Positions 26,031 to 35,873 of a DNA stretch of 64,000 nt are shown here, piece after piece. Position 1 is the first letter of the stretch. The number at the start of each line of letters is the position of its first letter. The notes beneath the pieces were generated by a model that was given only the letters and a program-made list of their open reading frames with translations, was not told where the DNA came from and did no database searches. The translations under genes and the position numbers were made by a program. The DNA comes from VRUE01 sp963774405 (GTDB taxonomy: Bacteria > Actinomycetota > Thermoleophilia > Solirubrobacterales > 70-9): the NCBI GenBank assembly GCA_963774405.1, contig CAVZEV010000004.1, positions 186,001 through 250,000 on the forward strand. Reading direction: 5' to 3'.

Positions 26031-26277
26031 GCCCCGAAGGATACGCCCAGTGGAGCAGCGCGACTGCAACCAGAGCGAGAGAGGCCGCGACGCGGACTAC
26101 GGTGACGAGTCGGCGTGACGATGTGCGAACAGTAGTTGGCTGTTCTGCCGCATTTCGCGCAGAGGAGCAGTGGCCTTTCCGTTTCGTCCGATGCAAGCAC
26201 CGTCGCGATGATGTCACCGGGTTGTACCTCGGCGCGAACGCTTCGACAGTCTGGACCGGAGGTGAAAGGATAAGACT

Positions 26278-26796
26278 GTGGAGGCTAGTCCTGAGGAGAG
26301 TCAAGCCGTCGATAGCTGGTGTGGAACGGCAGCCGACAACTTTGTCGGTTGCGCATGCCGCGCGGAGCAACACAAGGTCGACTACGAGCAGTGGTCCAGA
26401 CGTCGCTGGACGCTCCTCCAGCTTGGCGCTGCCTTTCTTACGGGTCTTGCGACGCTCGGCCTCCTAAAGGGGGCTTCGCAGGGTGAGGCGCTTTGGTGGA
26501 TCGCACTTGCGATCGCGACTATTGCATCTGCCATGGGGGCCATGAACGCAATATTCAAGCCCCGTGAGCAAGGGCAAGCTCACAAGTCCAGCCACGATGC
26601 CTTCGTTCGGATGATGCATGCCTTCGGAGATTTCCAGGAGATAGCCAGGCTGATCAACTTCGACGAGGCCAGAGCTTTGTGGGAGCGCCTGAGAAGGGAG
26701 CACGATGCTCTCCAAGGTCGAAGTCCACAACCGAGCAACCGAGCAAAGCGGATAGTCGCCGCGATACGGCCAGAGTGCCCTGAAGAGCCCTCCTAG
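26278..26796 (+). CDS. Two-TM SLATT-like protein, candidate membrane effector
   Basis: 172 aa from GTG 26278. Layout: a short N-terminal helix with CACRAEQHKVDYEQWSRRRW, two adjacent transmembrane helices (LLQLGAAFLTGLATLGLL and ALWWIALAIATIASAMGAM), a basic loop with FKPREQGQAHKSSHDAF, then a long amphipathic helical tail. This is the arrangement of SLATT proteins, pore-forming effectors predicted in nucleotide-signalled defence systems. The family call is from pattern, not a search. No nucleotide cyclase or SLOG sensor gene is adjacent; its neighbours are DUF5661 and a DUF4238-like gene. Confidence 0.45.
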   Translation: MEASPEESQAVDSWCGTAADNFVGCACRAEQHKVDYEQWSRRRWTLLQLGAAFLTGLATLGLLKGASQGEALWWIALAIATIASAMGAMNAIFKPREQGQAHKSSHDAFVRMMHAFGDFQEIARLINFDEARALWERLRREHDALQGRSPQPSNRAKRIVAAIRPECPEEPS

Positions 26797-27028
26797 GATG
26801 GTGCCAGCCCAGGGACGGTGCCGGTGCTTCACCAGCCGAATCGACGGTTGTTCGCGGGGGCCCAACTGCTAGGGCATGCGTCATGCAACGGCCATTGCCG
26901 TTGCTCGTCTTCGCGCGAAGCGGAAGCGCAGGCCGCATACCTGAATCTCCATTCGAATGTCGCGGCAACTGATTCGTATCACTCATCAAAACCAATCAGC
27001 AGTCGCTGCATTGAGTTGTGCCCTCTGG

Positions 27029-28175
27029 CTATTCCCTGGGATGGCCCGATCGACCCGCCAGCTTCCTCAATTCCTGCCTCGCCCTGGTGACGATTTGTCG
27101 CAGAAAACTCCCTTCCCCTCCGGGGACACCCGGAAACCATTTGGCTCCCTCTCCGAGAAAGAGTTCCTGCAGTTTGCCGCGCGCATCGTCCTCCTCGGGC
27201 ATCACGTCAGCCATGACGGTCCATGGCTGGTCGTCCTCTGGACGCTGTGGCGGCTGGGAGACAAGCGTCATCATCCTCGCCCAGTCCATCTCCCGGGCTC
27301 GCAGCCAGGCGGGGGAGGGGACAATGAGGTGCGGCTCAAAAAGGGGATCCTCAGCTGGATCACGCGGAGGCTGGCTCGGCTGAAGTCGGACGAGCTCGGG
27401 GTCCGGGCCGAAGCACTCGACTACCGAGCTGCCCCGCAAAGCCGCGTTCATCTCTTCGACATCGGTTGGCGTCAAGTCGCAATGCTCGACGCCGTCGGCG
27501 AACCAGGTTCCCGCCCGCTCGTCCCAGATCACATGACACCCTTGCTCGGCTCGCAACAAGACAAGCGCCGCGCGCCGGGTGAGCGGAATCGTATAGCCCT
27601 GCATCCCGGCCGAGTGGACCATTCCTACTCTCCCCAGATCATTGACAATAAGGCCAACGTTGGGCGGGCAGTGCAGCACCTGCCAGCGCGCAGCCATCAT
27701 TGCTGGCTGGAGGCGCTGTAGCTCCATCAGCCGCGCCATGTTCGCATTGTCGGCCGACTGTGCGTGCGTGCGCAGGTCCTGGTCGCCCTCTATCCAGTCG
27801 AAGCGCTTGCCGAAGCGCGGTATCCAGTCGGCCCCCCTAACGAACACTTGCGCCGCGAATGGGACGAGCACCGACAGCCACAATTCGGCGGGGAGCGGCC
27901 GGTGGCGCGACGTGATTAGAGCCTCGATGCCAGTTCCGATGTTCCGCTCCACCCACTCCCAGGTATCGTCGACCGAAGCGAGGTTCGCTTCGCCCTCGAA
28001 CTCGCCGAGCGTGTAGAGATCCTTCCTGTAGGCGACCGCCTCGCAACGCTGTTGGTAGGGGTCAGGACCCCCGCCGTCCTACCCAGATCGGCGATTTGCG
28101 CCGCGGCGTCGTCGGCGCGGCTGAGAACCCAGCGAGATATGCAGCCGCCAGAAAGTGCTGCTTGCGTCCCGGCAT
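27029..28175 (-). CDS. DUF4238-like protein, one frameshift
   Basis: About 382 aa from ATG 28175. The start MPGRKQHFLAAAYLAGFS matches the typical DUF4238 opening, where a Q-H-(F/Y) motif precedes the fold. A one-base loss near 28070 separates this N-terminus from the long open frame; restoring it gives YRKDLYTLGEFEGEANLASVDDTWEWVERNIGTGIEAL. The middle holds WQVLHCPPNVGLIVNDLGRVG, matching the position where this family recognises re-usable strand loops. DUF4238 has no established function, but its genes are common in defence and mobile DNA. Codon use is less GC-biased than the flanking pilus genes. Confidence 0.6.
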
Positions 28176-28323
28176 TGGCTGATTGATAGCGGAGCCTCCG
28201 TGGAACCGTGCCTTGCTCATTTCCTAAGACAGCAGCGCTTCTGCTTCTCCGTGAAAGCGAAAGCCCACTCAACGCTCACACCGATGTGTCCGGGTCTTTC
28301 AGTGCGACGGATGGGCGGTTGCC

Positions 28324-29285
28324 CTACCGGACGGCGGCAGTAGCCGCTGGTGCCTTGACGCTAAGTCCACTCGTCCCCAGATTCTGTTCCTTGCCGGTGC
28401 CGCCCTTTTCCTTCTTTTTCGAGTTGCCGAGTGGGGCGGTGTTGAGCTTGTCGGTTTTCAGCAGGCGCAGCTTCAGCAGGGTGATCCGGTAGGTGCGGGC
28501 GTTGGCGCCGTAGACGACGGTCTCGGGGATGCCGGGTTCGAGTGCGATTAGCTGGCAGCTTTCGGAGCCCTCGAGGCAGGCGGCGTCGCCGAAGAGGCCG
28601 GTGACCTTGTCGGAGACCAGCATCACGGCGTTCTTTTCGTCCTTGCTGACGCCGACGAAGGTCAGCGCCGGGCCTTGCGGCTGGGCAGCATCGTCATCCC
28701 GGGCAGGTTGTGGCGGGTCGTCGACTGCTCCTTCTTCTTCGAGGAGACCGGCGTGACCCGCACGTCGATCGCGAAGGAGTAGTACTGGAGCTTGCCGCCC
28801 GCGGGCGGTTCGCCGCCGCCGGATTCGCCTTCGGGTGCGGGAGAAGGAGTGCCTGCGCCCCCGGATTCGCCGCCGCCCCCTGTGGTGGCGCCGCCTTCGG
28901 TTCCCACTTCGGCTTCCCCGGAAGCGCCGGAGGTCGAGCCTTCGCCTTCTCCCCCTTCGCCTTCGGTGAACTTCTGCACGAAGGGGTCCTTGGCGTGGCC
29001 GGCCAGGCGCCGTCGGTATTCGCGCAGGCCGGGCGCTGCCGCGGCGACTACGAGGCTGGAGCTGGGAGCTGCCGCGCTCGGCGTTGCCGGCGCCGCCGCT
29101 TCTTCGGCTTCTTCGGAGCCGGAGGAGTTGCTCAGCACGATCGGCAGGGCGACCAGGGCGACGAGCAGGATCGCGACCAGGGGCAGCAGGTGGCGCTCCT
29201 TCAGGTCGTAGTAGAGGTCGAGCAGGAAGTCGGGGACCTTCAGCTGCGGCATTTTCAGCTCCGGCCCTTTTTTCGGCATGTTCAT
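28324..29285 (-). CDS. Type IV pilus inner-membrane component downstream of PilO, one frameshift
   Basis: About 320 aa after correcting one base near 28672. The cytoplasmic N-terminus has a Pro/Lys-rich repeat (MPKKGPELKMPQLKVPDF), then one transmembrane helix (LLPLVAILLVALVALPIVL). A long Gly/Glu/Ser/Pro-rich linker and an extracytoplasmic C-terminal domain (LQYYSFAIDVRVTPV, KNAVMLVSDKVTGLFGDAACLEGSESCQLIALEPG, RTYRITLLKLRLLKT) follow. Its place after pilO corresponds to pilP in other bacteria, but it is a bitopic protein, not a lipoprotein. It is the last gene of the reverse pilus operon and overlaps pilO by 4 bp. Confidence 0.6.
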
Positions 29286-30118
29286 CGGGCCGCCGCCGTT
29301 TCCGAGGAGGTGGTTGCTTCGGTCGTGGCCGAGGCCTCCTGAGCCGCTCCGGCTGCGGTCGTCACCGGCGGCGGCGCCGTTGCCGTCGCCCCGGCAGTGA
29401 TTCCCTGTTCGGGTGGGGTCACGTAGGTGGTGACGGAGAAGCTGGCGTCAAGGTGGGGGAATTCCTTTTCCGGGTCGGCGTTGAGGGCGAAGCCGTCGAG
29501 CGTGACCAGGCGGCCGTCGACGGCGATCGTTCGCCTGCTCGAGTGGACGAGGGAGTCGATCCCCTTGATGAAGTTGGCGATCTGGAAGAAGTTGCCGCTG
29601 AATTTGAGGCCGTAGGGCATGACGCCGAGCCCGGCGGGCCCGATCGAGGCGCCGAGGGGAAGCAGCGAGGCCGCGGCCTCGGTCGGCGGCACGGTGGCCG
29701 CTGCGGGAACCGAGCCGGCGGCGCTCCCCGCAGGGGCTTCCGGCGTGCTTTCCACCGGCGCCGCGGCGGGAGCCGAGGATTCCCCGGTCCCTTCCAGCTG
29801 GATGCTGTTGAAGCTAACGTTCGCCTTCTCGGCGACGCTGTTCAGCTCGATCAGCAGCGATGAGGTTTCGTCACCTGCGGGCACCGCCTGGCCCAGCGTC
29901 ACCAGCCTGCGGTAGTCGACCGGAAACTCCTGCTTGGCCGCCGCCGCCTGCACGGCCTTGGCCTGGGCTTCGCTCAGGGCCACGCGCAGCTGCCCCGCTT
30001 CGGCCGAGAGTTCCTTGGCTTCTTCGCGCTTGGGCCCCAGGGCGAGCACCCAGAAGGCGATCGCGAGGCCGGCGACGAGCATGATCGCGACGATCATCCG
30101 GTTCGAGGAGGAGCTCAT
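29282..30118 (-). CDS. pilO: PilO-like type IV pilus assembly protein
   Basis: 278 aa. One N-terminal transmembrane helix (MIVAIMLVAGLAIAFWVLALGPKREE), then a coiled coil (AKELSAEAGQLRVALSEAQAKAVQAAAAKQ), then DYRRLVTLGQAVPAGDETSSLLIELNSVAEKANVSFNSI. A ferredoxin-like domain with LKFSGNFFQIANFIKGIDSLV is characteristic of PilO. A Pro/Ala-rich insert splits the domain and the tail is Ala/Thr-rich. PilO pairs with PilN in the membrane alignment complex. It overlaps both neighbouring genes by 4 bp. Confidence 0.85.
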   Translation of the reverse strand: MSSSSNRMIVAIMLVAGLAIAFWVLALGPKREEAKELSAEAGQLRVALSEAQAKAVQAAAAKQEFPVDYRRLVTLGQAVPAGDETSSLLIELNSVAEKANVSFNSIQLEGTGESSAPAAAPVESTPEAPAGSAAGSVPAAATVPPTEAAASLLPLGASIGPAGLGVMPYGLKFSGNFFQIANFIKGIDSLVHSSRRTIAVDGRLVTLDGFALNADPEKEFPHLDASFSVTTYVTPPEQGITAGATATAPPPVTTAAGAAQEASATTEATTSSETAAAR

Positions 30119-30849
30119 TCTTCGCCTCCCGATTCAGAGCTCGACGAGGCGGCGGAGACAGCCGGTTCGCCCGCGGGCGCCGCTTCGCCTTCTTCGCTCG
30201 ATACGACCGGCGCTGCGTCGAAGGCGATCACCATCTGGAACTGGGCGATCGAGGGTCGCGTCTGGCAGGTCGAGCCACCGCCACCGCCACCGCTGCCACT
30301 GCCCAGCGAGGAGCCCTGTACGCCGACCCGGGTCACCCCGTCGATCTCCTTCAGCGCTTGGACGAAGCCGGCAACCGCGTCCTGGCCGGTGGCGCAGCCG
30401 GTGAGTTCGAGCGCCGGGCCGGGGATCGTGCTGCGCATCGCGACGCTGCCGGCGCCATCGACCGAGACGCCGGCGCTGGCGGTGCCGGTGAGGTTGGTCA
30501 GCCAGATGTCGCTGGGCAGGATCAGGGCCAGTTCGTGCATCACCCGCTGCCAGTCGAAGCGGCTGTCGGCGAGGCTGGTGATCGTCGCCGTGCGCTGTTC
30601 GCGCAGGCTGTGGAACTGGGTGTAGGCGTCGAGTTCCTGCGCCTTCGCTTCGACCGCCGCCGTTTCGGTTTCTAGCCGGGAGATTTCCGCCTTGCTTTCG
30701 GAGATCTGGTTGCCGGTGACGGCGAGCACGGTGACGCCGATCACGGCGGCGGCGAGGGCGCCGACGACGATGTGGGCCAGCGGGCCGCCCCGCATCGGAC
30801 GGCGCCCGCCCGGCCGCTCCTCGCTGGGGATCAGGTTGACGGGGCGCAC
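30115..30849 (-). CDS. pilN: PilN-like type IV pilus assembly protein
   Basis: 244 aa. The PilM-binding N-terminal peptide is conserved (MRPVNLIPSEER, compare the family INLLP motif). One transmembrane helix (IVVGALAAAVIGVTVLAVTG) and a coiled coil (AEISRLETETAAVEAKAQEL) follow. The PilN core has WQRVMHELALILPSDIWLTNLTG and FVQALKEIDGVTRVGV. A Gly/Ser stretch (GSGSGGGGGG) and an acidic tail are lineage-specific additions. Starts 4 bp after pilM. Confidence 0.88.
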   Translation of the reverse strand: MRPVNLIPSEERPGGRRPMRGGPLAHIVVGALAAAVIGVTVLAVTGNQISESKAEISRLETETAAVEAKAQELDAYTQFHSLREQRTATITSLADSRFDWQRVMHELALILPSDIWLTNLTGTASAGVSVDGAGSVAMRSTIPGPALELTGCATGQDAVAGFVQALKEIDGVTRVGVQGSSLGSGSGGGGGGSTCQTRPSIAQFQMVIAFDAAPVVSSEEGEAAPAGEPAVSAASSSSESGGEE

Positions 30850-30853
30850 GGGC

Positions 30854-32002
30854 TCAGCGCTCCAGGGCGAGTCCGAAGGGCAGGGTTAGGCGGGCCGCGG
30901 TCGCGGGGTCGAGGCCCTCGAGGGCGGCCGGCCTGCCGACCGTGCTCGGCAGGCCGAGCACCGCTTCGATCTGCGCCGCGAGCCCGGGGATGACGCTGCC
31001 GGGGCCGCAGACGACTACGCGCTCGACCGGCACCGCCGCCTCCTGGGCGGCGTAGAAGTCGAGCGAGAGGCGCAGCTCGTCGGCGAGCGCGGCGGCGCCG
31101 CGTTCGAGCGCAGCGCGGGCCCGAGCCACGGTGTCGGGGTCGCCCTCGACCTCGGTGACGGGCCGTTCGAGGCCGACGTGCTCGAGCCACTGGCGGGCGT
31201 GCTCCTCGCTGAGACCGGTGCCGGTGGCGAAGCCGGCGACGATGTCCTCGACGCCGCTGGGCGAGACACGGGTGAAGAGGCAGGAGCGGCCCTTGGCGAT
31301 GGCGAGGTTGGTCACCTCTCCGACGTTGCAGTAGAGCACCGAGTGCGGGCTCGCCTCCACGCCTGGCTCGGCGGGCGCGACGAGGTCGCCGAGGGCGCGG
31401 ATCATGCCGAAGGCGGAGAGGTCGACCCCGACCGGCTCGAGGCCGGCGTCGCGCAGAGGCTTGAGCGAGGCGGTGATCATGTCGCGGCGGGCGGCGACGA
31501 CGATCACGTCGACCTGGGGCGCGGTGCCCTCACCGGCGGCGACGCCGCCGACCACGCGATGGTCGAGCACGGCCTGCTCGAGCGGCATCGCGATCTGCTC
31601 CTGGGCAGCGAAGCGGACCGCGGCGTCGAGCTCGTTGGGGTCTTCGATCGCGGGCAGCCGCAGGGTGCGGACGACCACCCGCTGGTTGCCGATACCCAGC
31701 CGCACCCGCTTGCCCAGCTTGTGCCGGGAGAAGAGCTCGCGCACCGCCTCGGTGACGCCGGCCGGGTCGGCGACCTCACCGTCGCGGAAGGACTCCGGCG
31801 GCAGCGGCGCGGTCGCCACGGCGCCAAGGCGCACGGCGCCGTTGCTGCGCACCTCGGCGGCGCCGATGCTGCCCGCCTCGAGCTCCAGCCCGACCACGGT
31901 TGACTCCTTCGTCCCCCGTCCCCCCTTCAGCGAGGGCAGCGAGAAGGAGAGCGAAGGCATCGAGAGCGTTGGGTTTTTGAGCGACGGCATCTTCATGGGC
32001 AA
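30854..32002 (-). CDS. pilM: PilM-like actin-fold type IV pilus assembly ATPase
   Basis: 382 aa. The actin-like fold begins at VVGLELEAGSIGAAEVRSNG; the characteristic VRFAAQEQIAMPLEQAVLDHRVVG region follows, with VDVIVVAARRDMI and GLEPVGVDLSAFGMIRAL. Late nucleotide-binding parts are VLYCNVGEVTNLAIAKGRSCLFTR and VVVCGPGSVIPGLAAQIE. The first about 35 residues are an unusual Met/Pro/Leu/Ser repeat (PSLKNPTLSMPSLSFSLPSLK) not found in standard PilM. That repeat resembles the start of the last gene in this operon, so these tails may interact. Confidence 0.88.
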   Translation of the reverse strand: MPMKMPSLKNPTLSMPSLSFSLPSLKGGRGTKESTVVGLELEAGSIGAAEVRSNGAVRLGAVATAPLPPESFRDGEVADPAGVTEAVRELFSRHKLGKRVRLGIGNQRVVVRTLRLPAIEDPNELDAAVRFAAQEQIAMPLEQAVLDHRVVGGVAAGEGTAPQVDVIVVAARRDMITASLKPLRDAGLEPVGVDLSAFGMIRALGDLVAPAEPGVEASPHSVLYCNVGEVTNLAIAKGRSCLFTRVSPSGVEDIVAGFATGTGLSEEHARQWLEHVGLERPVTEVEGDPDTVARARAALERGAAALADELRLSLDFYAAQEAAVPVERVVVCGPGSVIPGLAAQIEAVLGLPSTVGRPAALEGLDPATAARLTLPFGLALER

Positions 32003-32095
32003 GTCGGGGCGCGTTGCCCCATCGCTTCTTGCATCGGCTGAATGGCCACCGAACCTTTGCCCTCGCCTACCAAGAATTCGAAATTGCAGGCCGGT

Positions 32096-33784
32096 CTATT
32101 CGAGCGTCTCGCGGCCGATCACCCAGGCCGTTTTTTCCGGAGCGATGAAGCTCGGCGGCTCGATGTACTTGAGCCGGCTGTCGTAGTTGTAGCTCTTGAT
32201 ATAGCCGGTACCTCCCGAGGTCCCGACCGCGCCGCGATACTTCTGGGCGATCGCACCATTTACGGTCAACGTTCCAAGTTCGTGGCCGCAGTTGTAGCTG
32301 TCGACGATGAAGGAGTGGGAGATGGCGAGGATCGCGGCATCGATCGTCACGCCTTCGTCGAGCGCGCCGTCGGCGTCGATGCATTCCCACCTGCTGGTGT
32401 CTTCGTAGCACTCGTTTTTCCACTGGCCGTTGACTTTGTGCCAGCCGCAGGTTTCCGGGTGGACCTTTTCGGTGGGGTGGTAGATGCGAACGAAGTTGTT
32501 GGCGACCAGGCCGAGGGTACCTTCTCCTTGCAGCGGAAGTTCGGCCGAGCACGATTCCATGCAGAGACTGCCGGTGACGACGATGTCGTTGTAGGTGGCG
32601 ATCGTCAGTTGGCCGGAGTAGGTACCTTCGACGTAGGCAGTGCCACAGCCTTCGTTTTCCGACGTGACCGCGTAGGGCACTTCGAAGGGCGTGTAGTTCG
32701 GGCATTTACCACTCTGTTCGACGTAGACGACGCCGTTGGCGGGGAGTGGCCCCGTGGGGTATATGACGCCGCTCGGGCTGTCGCAGCTGTTTTCGGTCGA
32801 GTAGGTCATCACGGTCATCGATTCACCGGCGAGGCAGATGCGAACCTGACCCTGGAAGGTCAGACCGCCTTCGTCCGCGATCGCGTTTAGTTCTTCATTG
32901 GTTTTGGGTGGGTCGAGGACCGCCGAGTTGGCGGTCAGGGTGCCTTTGAAGTTTGCGTCGGAGCCGGTGCATCCTGAGTGGTAGGGGTTCACTTCCCAGG
33001 TCGAGAACCAGCCTTTGGGTGGGCCGCTGACCTCGATCGGGTCGGCTGCCGAGCCCCCCAGGGTTGGCGAGCCGCAGATCGCGAAGGCGTCGTTGGTGTG
33101 CATCGGGCCGTTGATGAAGTCTTTGCTGACGAAGGAGATCACGTCGCAGTAGCCTTTGCCGCTGGCGATTTCGGCGTCGTAGCGACCGTCGCGAATTGCC
33201 TTGCTGCATTGGTTTTCAGCCGCTTCGACGAGCGTTTCGCCGTAGGTGACCGGGTCGGATGTCTCGCGCTGGGTGAAGTAGACGTAGTCGAGAAAGCTGG
33301 CCGGCTTGAAGGTGGCCACGATCGAGGCTTCCGCGTTGCCGGCGTATCCGTTGGATCTGATCCGGAAGGTGCCCTTGAGCGGGTCGGTCGACTGCAGCAT
33401 GCTTGCCGTGGCGTTTGCGGTGTCGCATTTTGAGTAGCCGCCTGTGGTCGAGGGCAGAAGTTCGACCGCGTATTCGGATTCGGTCGTGCCGGGCACTGTC
33501 AGTCGGTGCGTGGTTTCGCCGACGTTGTTGACCGCGGTTTCACCGGAGACGTTCGCGCAGGCGGTCCAGTAACTGTTGTTGGCGTGCAGGTGGTAGGCGT
33601 AGTCGTCGATGCCGGCCTTGGCTGCCTCGTAGGCCTGCTTCTGCTTCAGGTCGTGCACGGTCAGGTGGCTGTCGCCATTGACGGCGGTGACCGCGACCAG
33701 GACCAGCGCTGCCATCAGCGAGAGCCCGATCACGGTCATGATCATCGTGAAGCCCTCCTCGTTGCGGGCGTGGCTCATGCGCAT
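32096..33784 (-). CDS. PilX-like prepilin-type protein with a large exported domain
   Basis: 562 aa; ATG 33778 (MSHARNEEG) is an alternative start. The N-terminus NEEG-FTMIMTVIGLSLMAALVLVAVTAVN has the prepilin cut site but Met, not Glu, at +5, as in PilX/GspK-type proteins at pilus tips. The long mature region (about 540 residues) is beta-rich with many Cys residues and includes SKDFINGPMHTNDAFAICGSPTLGG, a pattern seen in large PilX-like proteins. It overlaps the next gene upstream by 10 bp. Codon use is somewhat less GC-rich than the surrounding core genes. Confidence 0.72.
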   Translation of the reverse strand: MRMSHARNEEGFTMIMTVIGLSLMAALVLVAVTAVNGDSHLTVHDLKQKQAYEAAKAGIDDYAYHLHANNSYWTACANVSGETAVNNVGETTHRLTVPGTTESEYAVELLPSTTGGYSKCDTANATASMLQSTDPLKGTFRIRSNGYAGNAEASIVATFKPASFLDYVYFTQRETSDPVTYGETLVEAAENQCSKAIRDGRYDAEIASGKGYCDVISFVSKDFINGPMHTNDAFAICGSPTLGGSAADPIEVSGPPKGWFSTWEVNPYHSGCTGSDANFKGTLTANSAVLDPPKTNEELNAIADEGGLTFQGQVRICLAGESMTVMTYSTENSCDSPSGVIYPTGPLPANGVVYVEQSGKCPNYTPFEVPYAVTSENEGCGTAYVEGTYSGQLTIATYNDIVVTGSLCMESCSAELPLQGEGTLGLVANNFVRIYHPTEKVHPETCGWHKVNGQWKNECYEDTSRWECIDADGALDEGVTIDAAILAISHSFIVDSYNCGHELGTLTVNGAIAQKYRGAVGTSGGTGYIKSYNYDSRLKYIEPPSFIAPEKTAWVIGRETLE

Positions 33785-34476
33785 GGCTTGCTCGGCGATC
33801 CTTCGTTGAACGAGGGCGGGGTGAGGCGCAGGGTGGCCGCGTTGGTGACGTCGACGGCTGCGCCGGCGTCTTGAACCGGCGTGCTTTCGGGTTCAGCCCG
33901 GATGCCCACCTCCACCTCCACCGTCAGCGCCGCTTCGGTTGCTTCCAGCGGCGTTTTCTGCGGCGCCGCGGCAACCGTCCCGTTTTCGTAGCGGTAGTAG
34001 CTGAAGATCGAGCCGCTGGGTGGGATCGGCGAGACGTCGGTGAGCAGCGTGCGGGTGCTGGCCGGGGTTTCTTCGTCGAAGGTCCAGTTCGGAGCCGTAC
34101 CGCCGTTGACGGAGTAGTCGGACTGCGTCAAGGTGCCGCCGCTGTAGTTGATGACGCTGAGAGTGGGGGCGGGCTGCACTTCCGAGCCGGTCTGATGCAC
34201 GAACTCGAGCGAGGTCCCTGTGCTGCCCTCCCTGACCGGGGCGATTTCAGGGGTTACGCAGGCCGAGTGCAGCTCCTGCATCAGGCGCACGAGCGCGAGC
34301 CGAGCTCGTTGTGTCGCTTCGACCCGCGAGGTGACCCGTGCGGACCCGTGCATCGTCGTGATGATCACCATCGTCAGGGCCGAGATGATCACCAGGCCCG
34401 TCATCAGGGCGACCATAAGCTCGACCAGGGTTGTGCCGCGCTCATCGGCGACCGGATGCGGACGCGTTACGGACAT
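33775..34476 (-). CDS. PilW-like minor prepilin
   Basis: 233 aa from ATG 34476; the longer open frame has no better start. Prepilin signal: DERG-TTLVELMVALMTGLVIISALTMVIITTM with Glu at +5. A conserved minor-pilin helix QRARLALVRLMQELHSACVTPE follows. It ends with a beta-rich domain and a Cys near the terminus (SKPCA). It belongs to the pilV-pilW-pilX cassette that primes pilus assembly, and overlaps each neighbour by 10 bp. Confidence 0.75.
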   Translation of the reverse strand: MSVTRPHPVADERGTTLVELMVALMTGLVIISALTMVIITTMHGSARVTSRVEATQRARLALVRLMQELHSACVTPEIAPVREGSTGTSLEFVHQTGSEVQPAPTLSVINYSGGTLTQSDYSVNGGTAPNWTFDEETPASTRTLLTDVSPIPPSGSIFSYYRYENGTVAAAPQKTPLEATEAALTVEVEVGIRAEPESTPVQDAGAAVDVTNAATLRLTPPSFNEGSPSKPCA

Positions 34477-35793
34477 TTCTTGCTGCTCCCGCTTTCGGCC
34501 GTAACGTCGAGCGTCCTTGTGACCGGAGTGGTGAAGCTCTGGACGGCGATACCGGATTCGCGCTTGCGGTGATAGGTCCCTTCGTAGAGGGCCGAAGCGC
34601 ATATTTTGTATGTGCTGTAAGGCAGTCCGTATTCGGGCGAGCCCGTGCTCGAGTTGCTCTGATGGCCACTACCTTCGCTGACGTATGTGCGTACGAGCGA
34701 TTCTTTAGTGGACGGATCGACGCATTTTTCGTCGGTGATCGCGATCGTGGCGTTGCTCAGCGCGGCGGTGCCCTTCTTCACCGTGATCTGGAGCGCGGGA
34801 ACCTTGAGCTTGACCGGCGTCGTCACTTCTTCTCCCGCATGGAAGAGGTGTCCGACGATCCCCGTGCTGCTCGGTTTGTTGGTCACGCAGCTTCCCGCCC
34901 AGATGCTGTCTTCGGCGGGGAACGGGTAGATCGGGCTGGCGGTGAAGCCGAGTTCGCGCGCTTTGGTCGGACTCCAGTAGGCCGCGGAGCCGCTGGTGTT
35001 CTGGACGTAGGCGGCATCGAGCTTGGCCGGTTTGTAGGTCGCCGCTGCCGGCCGCGTATTCGAATTCGACCGGGATGGAGGCCGCCGTGTCGTACTGGAG
35101 TGAGAGCGTGGCCGTGGTGCCGGCGCTGACGCCCACTTCTTCTTCGTGGGGCGGAAGACCGTCGGTGCCGACGAGGTTGGTCCCACTTGGCGTGACTTTG
35201 TAGTTGCCGGCCGGCAGGTCGGAGAAGTTGGCGCAGCCGGTCGAGTCGGTCGTGCCGCTGAAGGTTCCGGGGCCCGTGCCGGAGAGCCCGACGCCGGGGA
35301 GGGTTTCACCGCCGGTCTTCGTGGTCGTGACCAGGAGCGTTCCGCGATTGGGGTCCAGCGAGCCGTTGGAAGGGGAGACGATGCTGGTCAGCACGACCGG
35401 GTTCGAGCTGTCGGCCCAGCTCACGGTTGAGGTGATTCGGACGTAGTCGGCCGAGGTTTCGCCGCTCGTGCAGTTGGACGGCTGCCGTTTCGTGTTGTTG
35501 ATGAAGACGCCCTGGGACTCGACCGTGAAGACCGTCCCCTCCAGCGTCTTTTCTTCGCTCTGGCTCAGCCGGTTGAGGGTCGAGAGCCGCAGTGAGCGCA
35601 GGCGCGCCTGGTCTTCCTGGGCCAGCGAGTAGGCCTCGGCGTGGCGGCGCTCCTGATCGGCCGCCCGGGTCGTGGCCTGCAGCAGCGCGAGCACGCCGCC
35701 GGCGACGATCGCGAGGATCAGGGCGCTGACGAGCACCTCGATCAGGGCGAATCCTTCTTCGCCATGCAGCGGCTTGCGCCCGGGTGGCGTCAT
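34467..35793 (-). CDS. PilV-like minor prepilin with a carboxypeptidase-regulatory-like domain, one frameshift
   Basis: About 440 aa from ATG 35793 after correcting an extra base near 35048. Signal: HGEEG-FALIEVLVSALILAIVAGGVLALLQA, Glu at +5, then RRHAEAYSLAQEDQARLRSL as in PilV. The middle contains a small beta-sandwich (VTTTKTGGETLPGVGLSGTGPGTFSGTTDSTGCANFSDLPAGNYKVTP), typical of carboxypeptidase-regulatory-like domains. A second copy-like segment with VTPVKLKVPALQITVKKGTAALSNATIAI lies near the C-terminus. It is the first gene of the reverse pilus operon and divergent from an HxlR regulator. Confidence 0.75.
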
Positions 35794-35873
35794 GCTGGTC
35801 CATCGGTCGCGCGGGGGCTTCGCTTTAGCCTGGTGGGCTGCGGATACGGCCTTGCAGCGCCGATCGGCCAAAA

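Noticed and set aside
26797..27028. tRNA or small RNA gene in the gap before the DUF4238-like gene
   Set aside because: No T-loop consensus, acceptor stem or terminator could be found.
32130..32140. T-run in GC context as a terminator
   Set aside because: It falls inside the coding sequence of the PilX-like gene (antisense) and no stable stem precedes it in the + direction.
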